From: Clostridiales bacterium UBA1777
Lineage (GTDB): Bacteria; Bacillota; Clostridia; Oscillospirales; Oscillospiraceae
NCBI GenBank assembly: GCA_002315275.1
Contig: DCGN01000121.1
Location: 12,661-20,811 of the forward strand
Direction of reading: 5' to 3'
DNA length: 8,151 nucleotides
The position numbers were made by a program, and so were the translations under genes. Position 1 is the first letter of the stretch. Each line of letters starts with the position of its first letter. Shown piece after piece: positions 1 to 5,758 of the stretch. The notes under the pieces were generated by a model that was not told the DNA's origin, made no database searches, and saw only the letters and a list, made by a program, of their open reading frames with translations.

Positions 1-337
1 GGAGATAAGCGCGGAAAACCAGGCGCTCGTAATAAACTTTGAGGGCAGGATAGCCTCCTACGCATTCGACTCTCTGAATGAGCTTGAGCACGCATGGGCG
101 ATGACGGTACATAAATCTCAGGGCAGCGAGTACAGAGCTGTTGTCCTCGCGCTCGGAGGCACGAGCCAGATGCTGCTCTCGCGCGGCGTGCTGTATACTG
201 CCGTCACAAGGGCAAAGAAGCTGCTCGTCATGGTAGGAGACGATCAGGTAGCGTATCAGATGATAGACAACTACAGGCAGACGAGGCGCTATACCGCGCT
301 CGCCGTCAGACTGAAGGCATTGGCAGGTGTTTTATGA
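1..337 (+). CDS. recD2: RecD2-like ATP-dependent DNA helicase, C-terminal end (5' truncated)
   Basis: This is the last 111 codons of a gene that begins before the window; reading from base 2 gives an open frame ending at TGA 335-337. RecD2 enzymes are superfamily 1B 5'-3' DNA helicases involved in repair and replication-fork maintenance. The fragment holds the end of the second motor domain: TVHKSQGSEY (helicase motif V region) and LYTAVTRAKKLLVMVGD (motif VI, with the arginine that contacts ATP). The stretch before motif V (EGRIASYAFDSLNELEHAWA) looks like the SH3-like insert seen before this motif in RecD2. The tail RRYTALAVRLKAL also fits the RecD2 C-terminus. UvrD/AddA-type proteins share some of these motifs but not the HKSQGSEY form plus this tail. 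The ATG near base 101 is internal, not a start. The stop overlaps the comF start as ATGA, implying coupled translation. Confidence 0.88.
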   Translation, partial: EISAENQALVINFEGRIASYAFDSLNELEHAWAMTVHKSQGSEYRAVVLALGGTSQMLLSRGVLYTAVTRAKKLLVMVGDDQVAYQMIDNYRQTRRYTALAVRLKALAGVL

Positions 338-990
338 CACAGCTGCTGAATAACTTCCTCGAGCTGTTATTCCCGACGAAGTGCGTTTTCTGCCATAAGC
401 TCACGGGCAGCCCGCGCAGAACGATATGCGAAAAGTGCTATAAGGCGCTCCCGTATACGCCGGATGCGGCGCAGGAGCAGAAGCTTCCTCATGTTGCGGC
501 CTGCTATTCGCCGCTTTACTATGAGGGCGATGTGAGAGCTTCGCTCCACAGATATAAGTTCTCGGGGCTGTCGTTCTATGATAAGCTGTACGGGGAGCTT
601 ATAAGCGAATGTATCGCAAAGCACGATATCGCGTTTGACATAGTCACATGGGTGCCGGTCAGCAAGAGAAGACTGCGCAGCAGGGGGTATGACCAGGCGA
701 AGCTTCTTGCCGTGCAGATAGCAAAGCATACGGGCAAGCCCTGCGAGATGCTGCTTCGAAAGCGTGTCCACAACAGGGCACAGTCCGTAACGGGATCAGC
801 CGAAAAGAGAAGGGCAAACGTAAAGGGCGTGTACACGGCCGAGAACACCGAGCTTATAAATGGCAGGACCGTTCTCATCCTTGACGATATAGTTACCACG
901 GGCGCGACTATTTCGGAAGCCGCGGGCGTATTGCGCAAAGCGGGAGCCGATAAAGTTTATGCGGCAACTCTTGCGCGAAAGCGCGAATAG
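334..990 (+). CDS. comF: ComF family protein (phosphoribosyltransferase-like, competence/DNA uptake)
   Basis: The 218-residue product has the usual ComF length and layout. An N-terminal zinc-binding knuckle has Cys17, Cys20, Cys32 and Cys35 (CVFC...CEKC). The middle carries the ComF signature VPVSKRRLRSRGYDQAKLLA (about residues 107-126). A C-terminal type I phosphoribosyltransferase PRPP loop VLILDDIVTTGAT lies at about residues 180-192. In naturally competent bacteria ComF is a cytoplasmic protein needed for DNA import and works with the ComFA helicase. In many Clostridia comF occurs alone, and its enzymatic substrate, if any, is unknown. The start overlaps the helicase stop by four bases, with an AGGTG ribosome binding site at 325-329, so the two genes are probably co-translated. 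No comFA is visible here. The family call is secure; whether it acts in DNA uptake in this organism is inference. Confidence 0.92.
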   Translation: MTQLLNNFLELLFPTKCVFCHKLTGSPRRTICEKCYKALPYTPDAAQEQKLPHVAACYSPLYYEGDVRASLHRYKFSGLSFYDKLYGELISECIAKHDIAFDIVTWVPVSKRRLRSRGYDQAKLLAVQIAKHTGKPCEMLLRKRVHNRAQSVTGSAEKRRANVKGVYTAENTELINGRTVLILDDIVTTGATISEAAGVLRKAGADKVYAATLARKRE

Positions 991-999
991 GCGTATAAT
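971..999 (+). promoter_or_regulatory. Candidate sigma-A promoter for mreB
   Basis: A perfect -10 box TATAAT lies at 994-999, just after the comF stop. Seventeen bases upstream is TTGCGC at 971-976, which matches only the TTG of the -35 consensus. Transcription would start near 1006, giving a short leader of about 23 bases before the mreB ATG. The -35 half lies inside the last codons of comF and within a small hairpin (971-986). Spacing and the -10 box are good; the -35 is weak. Confidence 0.55.
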
Positions 1000-1016
1000 A
1001 TGCAAGATACTGATAT

Positions 1017-1023
1017 GAGGTGA
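1017..1023 (+). promoter_or_regulatory. Ribosome binding site that sets the mreB start
   Basis: GAGGTGA matches the anti-Shine-Dalgarno sequence over seven bases and sits five bases before ATG 1029. A GTG at 1020 in the same frame lies inside this site and has no comparable site of its own upstream, so ATG 1029 is the better start. Confidence 0.7.
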
Positions 1024-1028
1024 ATCAA

Positions 1029-2060
1029 ATGCTTTTAATGGAGAAAGACATAGCCGTCGATATGGGTACGGCGTCCACGCTCGTTTTCGAGCAGGGCAAA
1101 GGAATAGTTCTGCGCGAGCCTACCGTGGTCGCAGTTGACAGATTCAACGGCAAGGTCATAAAGGTCGGCCAGGAGGCCCAGAAGATGCAGGGACGCACTC
1201 CGGCGAACATAGTATCTATCCACCCCGTTGAGTCCGGCGTTATCTCCGACTATGAGATGACGGCGTATATGCTCAGAGAGCTTGTAAACAGAATAACCTC
1301 TCTCAGCTTCTTCAAGCCGAGAATGCTCGTGTGCGTGCCGAGCAGTATCACAGGAGTTGAGGAACGCGCGATGATAAACGCCGCTATCGAAGCAGGCGCA
1401 AGAAAGGTCTATCTCGTTGAGACAGCCGTTACAACGGCGCTCGGCGCAGGCGTTGATATCTCCAAGGCTGACGGCCACATGGTTATAGATATCGGCGGCG
1501 GCACAACGGAGATAGCAGTCGTATCTGTCGGCGGTGTCGTCGAATGCGAGTCGCTCAAGGTCGCAGGCAGAGCCTTTGACGAGGCGATAGTAAAATACGT
1601 CCGCCAGAAGCATAATATGCTCATCGGCATAAATACAGCCGAAGAGCTCAAGCGCAATATCGGCTGCGTCATGCAGAGACCGGATGCCGGCATCGAGGAG
1701 ATAAAGGGCCGCAGCCTTACGAACGGTCTGCCGAAGACAGTGCAGATAAGCTCCGCGGAGATCGTTGAGGCATTTGTCGACCCGATGAACAAGATCCTCG
1801 AGGCCATCCACACAGTTATCGAGAGGACACCTCCTCAGCTCGTCGGTGATCTCGATAAAAACGGCATCATCATGTCGGGCGGCGGCAGCCTTATTTACGG
1901 CATGGACAGACTCATCGAACGCAGCACGGGCATTCGCACCGTCGTTGTAGACGATCCCATCTCCTGTGCAGCTTACGGTGCAGGCAAGATGCTCCTCCAT
2001 CTTGACGAGATGCAGGACGATATGATGAACTTCCACCGCAGGAGAGAACTCAAGAACTGA
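1029..2060 (+). CDS. mreB: MreB/Mbl-type bacterial actin, rod shape-determining protein (divergent)
   Basis: The product has 343 residues from ATG 1029 and full MreB length and fold markers. MreB forms ATP-dependent filaments under the membrane that guide the elongation wall-synthesis complex. Visible motifs are the phosphate-1 loop DMGTASTLVF (11-20), VCVPSSITGVEERA (101-113), the phosphate-2 loop VIDIGGGTTEIAVVS (152-166), GRSLTNGLPKT (227-237), TPPQLVGDLDKNGIIMSGGGSL (267-288, adenosine region) and DDPISCAAYGAGK (308-320). SFFKPR (93-98) corresponds to the hydrophobic loop that inserts in the membrane. It is divergent: the family's EEP motif reads ETA at 131-133, so the second Glu is Thr132, and the usual DLGTANT is DMGTAST. 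Neither mreC nor mreD follows, so it may be a paralogue with the mreBCD set elsewhere. It follows comF after a gap of 38 bases containing a promoter, and ispD follows after 38 bases. Confidence 0.92.
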   Translation: MLLMEKDIAVDMGTASTLVFEQGKGIVLREPTVVAVDRFNGKVIKVGQEAQKMQGRTPANIVSIHPVESGVISDYEMTAYMLRELVNRITSLSFFKPRMLVCVPSSITGVEERAMINAAIEAGARKVYLVETAVTTALGAGVDISKADGHMVIDIGGGTTEIAVVSVGGVVECESLKVAGRAFDEAIVKYVRQKHNMLIGINTAEELKRNIGCVMQRPDAGIEEIKGRSLTNGLPKTVQISSAEIVEAFVDPMNKILEAIHTVIERTPPQLVGDLDKNGIIMSGGGSLIYGMDRLIERSTGIRTVVVDDPISCAAYGAGKMLLHLDEMQDDMMNFHRRRELKN

Positions 2061-2098
2061 TAAACCGTACAGAGATCTATAAAGGGGGCGCTTGAAAA

Positions 2099-2842
2099 AT
2101 GAAGCTTTTGTCAATGTTCAAAAAGAAAGATAAAATGCCGACTTGCTCGGCCGTTGTGGTCGCTGCAGGCTCATCTCAGCGCATGGGCTCGGACAAGCTC
2201 ATGATGAAGCTCGGAAAGACTCCCGTTATCATGCACACCCTGCTCACTTTCCAGCATTCCCCGTACATCGATGAGATAATCGTTGTAACCCGCATGGATC
2301 TTGTCATGCCCGTTGCGGCCATGTGCAGGCAGTACGGCGTGACAAAGGTGAAGAAGGTCATCTGCGGGGGAAAAACGAGAGCGGAATCGTCTCTCTGCGG
2401 TGTCTGCGAGGTAAAGCCCTCCGCAAAGCTCATCGCCATTCATGACGGCGCAAGACCGCTCGTTACGCATGAGCTCATTGAGAAGACCGTAAAGACAGCG
2501 GCTGAATACTGCGCCGCCGTGCCTGCGCTCAGCATCACCGACACTCTCAAGGCTGTTGACGGCGAATATGTCACAGATACTCTCGACAGAGACGGTTACT
2601 GCACCGTTCAGACACCGCAGGTGTTTGACGCGGACATTATCAAGGGCGCGCTCACCTTTGCCGTTAAGAAAAAGATCGCCGTCACGGATGACTGCGCGGC
2701 CGTGGAGCACATGGGCTTTACGCCGAAGACAGTTCCCGGAGATGACACGAATATAAAGCTCACCGTTCCCGCAGACCTCAAGAAGGCCGAGCGGATACTC
2801 AGAGAAAGAGGTGCTTTTTTTGAGAATGGGGCATGGTTATGA
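2099..2842 (+). CDS. ispD: 2-C-methyl-D-erythritol 4-phosphate cytidylyltransferase (IspD)
   Basis: IspD joins CTP and MEP to form CDP-methylerythritol, the third step of the MEP route to isoprenoids. The 247-residue product shows the nucleotidyltransferase loop VVVAAGSSQRMGSDK (19-33; Arg28 and Lys33 are the expected CTP-contacting residues), GGKTRAESSLCGV (90-102), IAIHDGARPLVT (112-123), ALSITDTLKAVD (143-154), VQTPQVFDADI (170-180), VTDDCAAVE (195-203) and PGDDTNIKLTVPADL (213-227). These rule out other sugar-nucleotide transferases. The start has a GGGGG ribosome binding site at 2084-2088, spaced ten bases. Compared with typical IspD it carries an extra basic N-terminus of roughly a dozen residues (MKLLSMFKKKDK); ATG 2135 would give a conventional start, but I see no good binding site for it. 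The 3' end overlaps ispF by 23 bases. Confidence 0.95.
   Translation: MKLLSMFKKKDKMPTCSAVVVAAGSSQRMGSDKLMMKLGKTPVIMHTLLTFQHSPYIDEIIVVTRMDLVMPVAAMCRQYGVTKVKKVICGGKTRAESSLCGVCEVKPSAKLIAIHDGARPLVTHELIEKTVKTAAEYCAAVPALSITDTLKAVDGEYVTDTLDRDGYCTVQTPQVFDADIIKGALTFAVKKKIAVTDDCAAVEHMGFTPKTVPGDDTNIKLTVPADLKKAERILRERGAFFENGAWL
2807..2813 (+). promoter_or_regulatory. Ribosome binding site inside ispD for ispF
   Basis: AGAGGTG lies six bases before TTG 2820. It overlaps the alternative GTG 2811, which therefore cannot use it, and stands twelve bases from the alternative ATG 2826, which is too far for an ideal fit. It thus favours TTG 2820 as the ispF start. Confidence 0.5.
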
Positions 2843-3293
2843 CGTGCACCGTCTGACCGAGGGCAGAAAGCTTATCCTCGGCGGCGTTGACATTCCGTAC
2901 GAAAAGGGGCTTCTCGGCCACTCGGACGCGGATGTGCTCGTGCACGCGCTGATGGATGCGATGCTCGGCGCGGCCGCGCTCGGAGACATCGGCAAGCTCT
3001 TTCCGGACAATGACCCTGCATACGAGGGGGCGGACAGCATTATGCTTCTTCGGCGCGTAAAGGCCGTTGTCGAAGAAAAGGGCTACAGGCTCGGCAATGC
3101 GGACTGCACAGTCATTGCGCAGAGACCGAAGCTCGCCCCGCACATCGATAAGATGCGCGAGAACATTGCCAACGCGCTTGATGCGGATATCGGGCAGATA
3201 AGCGTCAAGGCGACCACGGAGGAGCATCTCGGCTTCACCGGAGAGGGACTCGGCATCGCGGCGCACGCGGTCGTTCTATTGGAGAACATATAA
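2820..3293 (+). CDS. ispF: 2-C-methyl-D-erythritol 2,4-cyclodiphosphate synthase (IspF)
   Basis: IspF is a homotrimeric zinc enzyme that cyclises CDP-methylerythritol 2-phosphate to MEcPP, releasing CMP. From TTG 2820 the product is 157 residues and begins MRMGHGYDVHRL. This puts the zinc ligands at Asp8, His10 and His42, the same numbering as E. coli IspF. Other family motifs are LILGGVDIPYEKGLLGHSDADVL split over 18-40, GDIGKLFPDNDP (55-66) and KATTEEHLGFTGEGLGIAAHA (130-150, CDP-binding region). Possible alternative starts are GTG 2811 (adds MLF) and ATG 2826 (drops two residues). The TTG is chosen for spacing to AGAGGTG and for agreement with the family. The gene overlaps ispD, so the two are translationally coupled; IspE, the enzyme acting between them, is not in the window. 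An intrinsic terminator follows. Confidence 0.95.
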   Translation: MRMGHGYDVHRLTEGRKLILGGVDIPYEKGLLGHSDADVLVHALMDAMLGAAALGDIGKLFPDNDPAYEGADSIMLLRRVKAVVEEKGYRLGNADCTVIAQRPKLAPHIDKMRENIANALDADIGQISVKATTEEHLGFTGEGLGIAAHAVVLLENI

Positions 3294-3311
3294 ATCACAT
3301 ACGGATCGCTC

Positions 3312-3337
3312 CGGCATAGAATGTTATAGCTATGCCG
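3312..3337 (+). repeat. Inverted repeat (hairpin) after ispF
   Basis: CGGCATAG at 3312-3319 is perfectly complementary to CTATGCCG at 3330-3337, with a ten-base AT-rich loop. No T-run follows on either strand, so it is not an intrinsic terminator by itself. It lies 10 bases upstream of the terminator stem and may protect the 3' end of the transcript or act with it; that role is a guess. Confidence 0.6.
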
Positions 3338-3347
3338 AAAAGCTTAT

Positions 3348-3386
3348 AAGCAGGACAGGAGGCACAGCGCCGTCTGTCCTGCTTTT
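3348..3386 (+). terminator. Strong intrinsic (Rho-independent) terminator of the mreB-ispD-ispF unit
   Basis: AAGCAGGACAG (3348-3358) pairs perfectly over 11 bases with CTGTCCTGCTT (3374-3384). A further inner GGC/GCC stem at 3361-3363 and 3369-3371 closes a five-base loop. The descending arm runs into TTTTATATAT. It ends transcription from ispF only 25 bases before the next start codon, so the downstream pair needs either read-through or a promoter within or after the hairpin. No good -35/-10 pair is visible in this gap of 118 bases. Confidence 0.85.
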
Positions 3387-3411
3387 ATATATCGGGCGAA
3401 AGGAGCGGAAA

Positions 3412-3663
3412 ATGAACCAGTATCTTATAATGTGCCGTTCGCTGACAAGGGCTCAGGCCTGCAAGAGCTTGCTTGAACGAAGCGGCTTCACCGTAACCGT
3501 TACGAAAGCACCGCAGAAGCTCACGCTGAGCGGGTGCGGCTATGCCGTGAGCATATACAGAAAAGCAGACGAGGCCGTGAAGCTCCTGCACAGCAAGAAT
3601 ATGCTGAGCGGGAAGATATTCCGCAGGAACGATGACGGAGCATACGAGGAGGTCGCGCTGTGA
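3412..3663 (+). CDS. DUF3343 small protein, putative Se/S carrier
   Basis: This is an 83-residue protein of the DUF3343 type (putative selenium/sulfur carrier-like family). The family pattern is visible: an N-terminal beta strand (YLIMCRS), a helix carrying the Ala/Lys-rich LTRAQACKSLLERSGF, then KLTLSGCGYAVSI with the conserved Cys42-Gly43, and a second helix EAVKLLHSKN. A Cys-Gly at this place is the presumed persulfide or selenide carrier site. The start is well supported by AAAGGAG at 3399-3405, six bases before the ATG. The stop overlaps the next gene's GTG start (GTGA), so it is coupled to the cysteine-desulfurase-like enzyme, the expected sulfur or selenium donor. In other genomes this pair travels with selenium-dependent molybdenum hydroxylase maturation genes, none of which are seen here. 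The family call is good; the carried atom is unproven. Confidence 0.78.
   Translation: MNQYLIMCRSLTRAQACKSLLERSGFTVTVTKAPQKLTLSGCGYAVSIYRKADEAVKLLHSKNMLSGKIFRRNDDGAYEEVAL
3646..3653 (+). promoter_or_regulatory. Strong ribosome binding site for the GTG-started desulfurase gene
   Basis: GAGGAGGT lies inside the end of the DUF3343 gene, six bases before GTG 3660. It is a near-perfect Shine-Dalgarno match and decides in favour of the GTG start, whose product begins with the family-typical MIYLDNAATT. Confidence 0.75.
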
Positions 3664-4769
3664 TATATCTCGACAACGCCGCCACGACGCTTATAAAGCC
3701 TCCGACAGTCAGGCGGGCAGTAACAGCCACGATGACAGCGGCGGCATCACCCGGGAGGGGTGCGTATAAGGCGGCAATGCTGGCGGCTCAGACTGTGCAG
3801 AGCGCGCGTGAAACGGCGGCGAGGCTTTTCAACGTGCAATCTCCCGAGCAGGTCGTGTTTACCGCAAATGCGACTCACGCGCTCAATATTGCGATAGCAT
3901 CTCTTGCCGGAAGCGGCACAAAAACGGTCATATCCGGGTTTGAGCACAACAGCGTTGTAAGGCCGCTGAATGCCATAGGCGCAGACGTGGCCGTGGCGGG
4001 GAGGAGACTTTTTGATCCTGCGGACACGCTTAAAGATTTCAAAAGACTTCTTCCCGGCGCGGAGCTTTGCGTATGCACATATGTGTCCAACGCGTTCGGA
4101 TATATCCTGCCGATATACGAAATATCGGAGCTGTGTGCAAAAAACAGAGTGCCGCTTATCGTGGATGCGTCGCAGGCGGCGGGAATACTGCCGATAGACC
4201 TTGCTGCGCTGAACGCGGCTTTCATTGCAATGCCGGGGCATAAGGGACTGTACGGCCCGCAGGGCACGGGGATACTCCTCTGCGGAGAGGAGGGAAAACC
4301 GCTTATTAGCGGCGGCTCGGGAACGGACAGCAGAAACGCTCTCATGCCGGATTATCTGCCGGACAGACTTGAAGCGGGAACGCATAACACCCCCGGAATA
4401 GCGGGGCTTAAAATGGGGATGGAATACGTGCGGCAAAAAGGGGAGAGCAGGATATTATTACATGAGAGGGAGCTTCTCAAGCTTGCGGTCAACGAGCTTT
4501 CAGACGCGAAGGGAATAACAGTTTTCGGCGGAGAAAGTCAGGCGGGCGTGCTGTCCGTTTGCTTTGAAAGGCTTGACGGCGAGACAGCGGCGGAGAAGCT
4601 CGGGATGAGAGATATCTGCGTGCGCTCGGGGCTGCACTGCGCGCCGCTTGCGCACGGCTCGGCGGGAACGCTCGACGAGGGAACAGTTCGCATGAGCTTT
4701 TCGTCATATACAACGGGGAGAGAATTGCTCGAAGCCTGCAGAGAGATGCGGAGAATAGCAAGTGAATAA
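3660..4769 (+). CDS. Class V aminotransferase / cysteine desulfurase family protein (EF2568-like)
   Basis: The 369-residue PLP enzyme starts at GTG with MIYLDNAATT, the hallmark of NifS/SufS relatives. Expected active-site residues are present: His96 (SGFEHNSV) stacking on PLP, Asp169 and Gln172 (VDASQAAG), the Schiff-base Lys195 (MPGHKGLYGPQGTG) and Cys327 in VRSGLHCAPLAH, the cysteine that takes up sulfur. The overall pattern, including GLHCAPLAHGSAGTLDEGTVR, fits the subfamily first named after Enterococcus EF2568, which has been tied by gene co-occurrence to selenium-dependent molybdenum hydroxylases. It may release sulfur from cysteine or selenium from selenocysteine; sequence alone cannot tell. 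It overlaps the DUF3343 gene by four bases, suggesting donor and carrier. A general IscS/SufS role is less likely because no iscU, sufU or sufB is adjacent. Confidence 0.88.
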   Translation: MIYLDNAATTLIKPPTVRRAVTATMTAAASPGRGAYKAAMLAAQTVQSARETAARLFNVQSPEQVVFTANATHALNIAIASLAGSGTKTVISGFEHNSVVRPLNAIGADVAVAGRRLFDPADTLKDFKRLLPGAELCVCTYVSNAFGYILPIYEISELCAKNRVPLIVDASQAAGILPIDLAALNAAFIAMPGHKGLYGPQGTGILLCGEEGKPLISGGSGTDSRNALMPDYLPDRLEAGTHNTPGIAGLKMGMEYVRQKGESRILLHERELLKLAVNELSDAKGITVFGGESQAGVLSVCFERLDGETAAEKLGMRDICVRSGLHCAPLAHGSAGTLDEGTVRMSFSSYTTGRELLEACREMRRIASE

Positions 4770-4796
4770 TTTTTGCTTTATGAATGGGAATAAACA

Positions 4797-4825
4797 TTGC
4801 CTTTTCAAATGAAATGGTATATAAT
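4797..4825 (+). promoter_or_regulatory. Sigma-A promoter for the cdaA operon
   Basis: TTGCCT at 4797-4802 and a perfect TATAAT at 4820-4825 are separated by 17 bases, inside an AT-rich gap that contrasts with the GC-rich genes. Transcription would begin around 4832, giving an untranslated leader of about 54 bases. The leader shows no obvious riboswitch or strong hairpin. I also see no convincing terminator for the upstream gene in this gap of 116 bases, so some read-through is possible. Confidence 0.75.
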
Positions 4826-4885
4826 AAACTGATAATAGGTGTAGTTTGGGCAAAATACCGTAATTGATAAAAATGGAGCCTTTTT

Positions 4886-5758
4886 ATGGAGTTGATCAAC
4901 AGCGCCCTCGAAAACGCCTTCAGTATTCTGAAGACGATGGAAATATCGGATATTCTCGATATTCTCATAGTGGCATATCTGATTTACAAAGCAATATGGT
5001 TCATCCGGAGGAATAACACGCACAATATCGCCAAGGGCATCCTTTTGCTGCTCGTGGTATTCGTACTTTCGGAGGTCTTTTCTCTGACGATGATAAACTA
5101 CCTGCTGAGGAAGACGATCGAGCTCGGCCTTATCTCGCTGGTCATTCTGTTCCAGCCCGAGCTGAGAAGGCTTCTCGAGCGCATGGGCAGCTTTACGGCG
5201 AGCAAGGGCTTCTCCGGTACGGCCATGAGCAACACGATAGAGCAGGTGGTTCTCGCGTGCGAGGATATGGCTGAGAGCAAGACCGGCGCGCTGATAGTCA
5301 TGGAGCGCAACGTAAGACTCAACGAGGTCATGAGCACGGGTACTATCGTCAACTCCGACATAACCGCGGAGCTTTTGAAAAACCTCTTTTTCAAGAACGC
5401 GCCGCTGCATGACGGCGCAGTCGTTATAAGAGACAACAGGCTCGGCTCTGCGGGCTGCGTGCTCCCTCTCACGAAGAAGACGAACCTCAGCAAGGATCTC
5501 GGCACGAGGCACAGAGCTGGCATCGGCATGAGCGAGCAGACTGATGCTGTAGTCATTATCGTCAGCGAAGAGACAGGCGCTATCTCGGTCGCGATAGAGG
5601 GCATGCTCAAGCGCCATCTGACATCTGCTTCCCTTGATAAGCTCCTCAGAAATGAGCTTATCAAAGAGGATGACGGTGCCGAGAAGGACGATTTCCTGAG
5701 TAATCTGAAGAAGCGTATAGCGGGGATATGGAATGGAAAGGAACAGTCTGATAAATAA
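4886..5758 (+). CDS. cdaA: Membrane diadenylate cyclase CdaA (DacA), makes c-di-AMP
   Basis: CdaA condenses two ATP into the second messenger cyclic di-AMP, which controls potassium and osmolyte transport and cell-wall balance in Firmicutes. The 290-residue product has three N-terminal hydrophobic segments (about 24-40, 50-72 and 78-90), then a DAC domain from about residue 105. Its two catalytic signatures are intact: LHDGAVVI (DGA at 176-178) and LGTRHRAGIG (RHR at 208-210). The following SEQTDAVVIIVSEETGAIS is also typical. The Gly after RHRA replaces a residue that is usually Ala or Leu, probably harmless. GGAG at 4875-4878 precedes the ATG by seven bases. The gene overlaps cdaR, its regulator, by 26 bases. 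DisA and CdaS are excluded by the N-terminal membrane segments and by the CdaR partner. Confidence 0.96.
   Translation: MELINSALENAFSILKTMEISDILDILIVAYLIYKAIWFIRRNNTHNIAKGILLLLVVFVLSEVFSLTMINYLLRKTIELGLISLVILFQPELRRLLERMGSFTASKGFSGTAMSNTIEQVVLACEDMAESKTGALIVMERNVRLNEVMSTGTIVNSDITAELLKNLFFKNAPLHDGAVVIRDNRLGSAGCVLPLTKKTNLSKDLGTRHRAGIGMSEQTDAVVIIVSEETGAISVAIEGMLKRHLTSASLDKLLRNELIKEDDGAEKDDFLSNLKKRIAGIWNGKEQSDK

Noticed and set aside
1020..1028. GTG 1020 as the mreB start
   Set aside because: It lies inside the GAGGTGA ribosome binding site that fits ATG 1029 and has no good binding site upstream of its own.
1035..2114. Long open frame (359 codons) on the - strand opposite mreB
   Set aside because: It lies fully antisense to a gene with many conserved MreB motifs. 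The frame is open because of the host gene's codon bias, and its product shows no recognisable domain.
3747..4436. Open frame (229 codons) on the - strand opposite the desulfurase gene
   Set aside because: The product is rich in Arg, His and Tyr with no domain, a typical shadow of a GC-rich gene in the opposite frame.
4757..4785. Possible terminator after the desulfurase gene (AGCAA...TTGCT then TTAT)
   Set aside because: The stem has only five pairs, two of them G-C, with a long AT loop and a poor T tract; too weak to call.
4832..4885. Possible riboswitch (for example a c-di-AMP ydaO type) in the cdaA leader
   Set aside because: The leader is only about 54 bases long with no strong paired elements, far shorter than the known ydaO-type aptamer.
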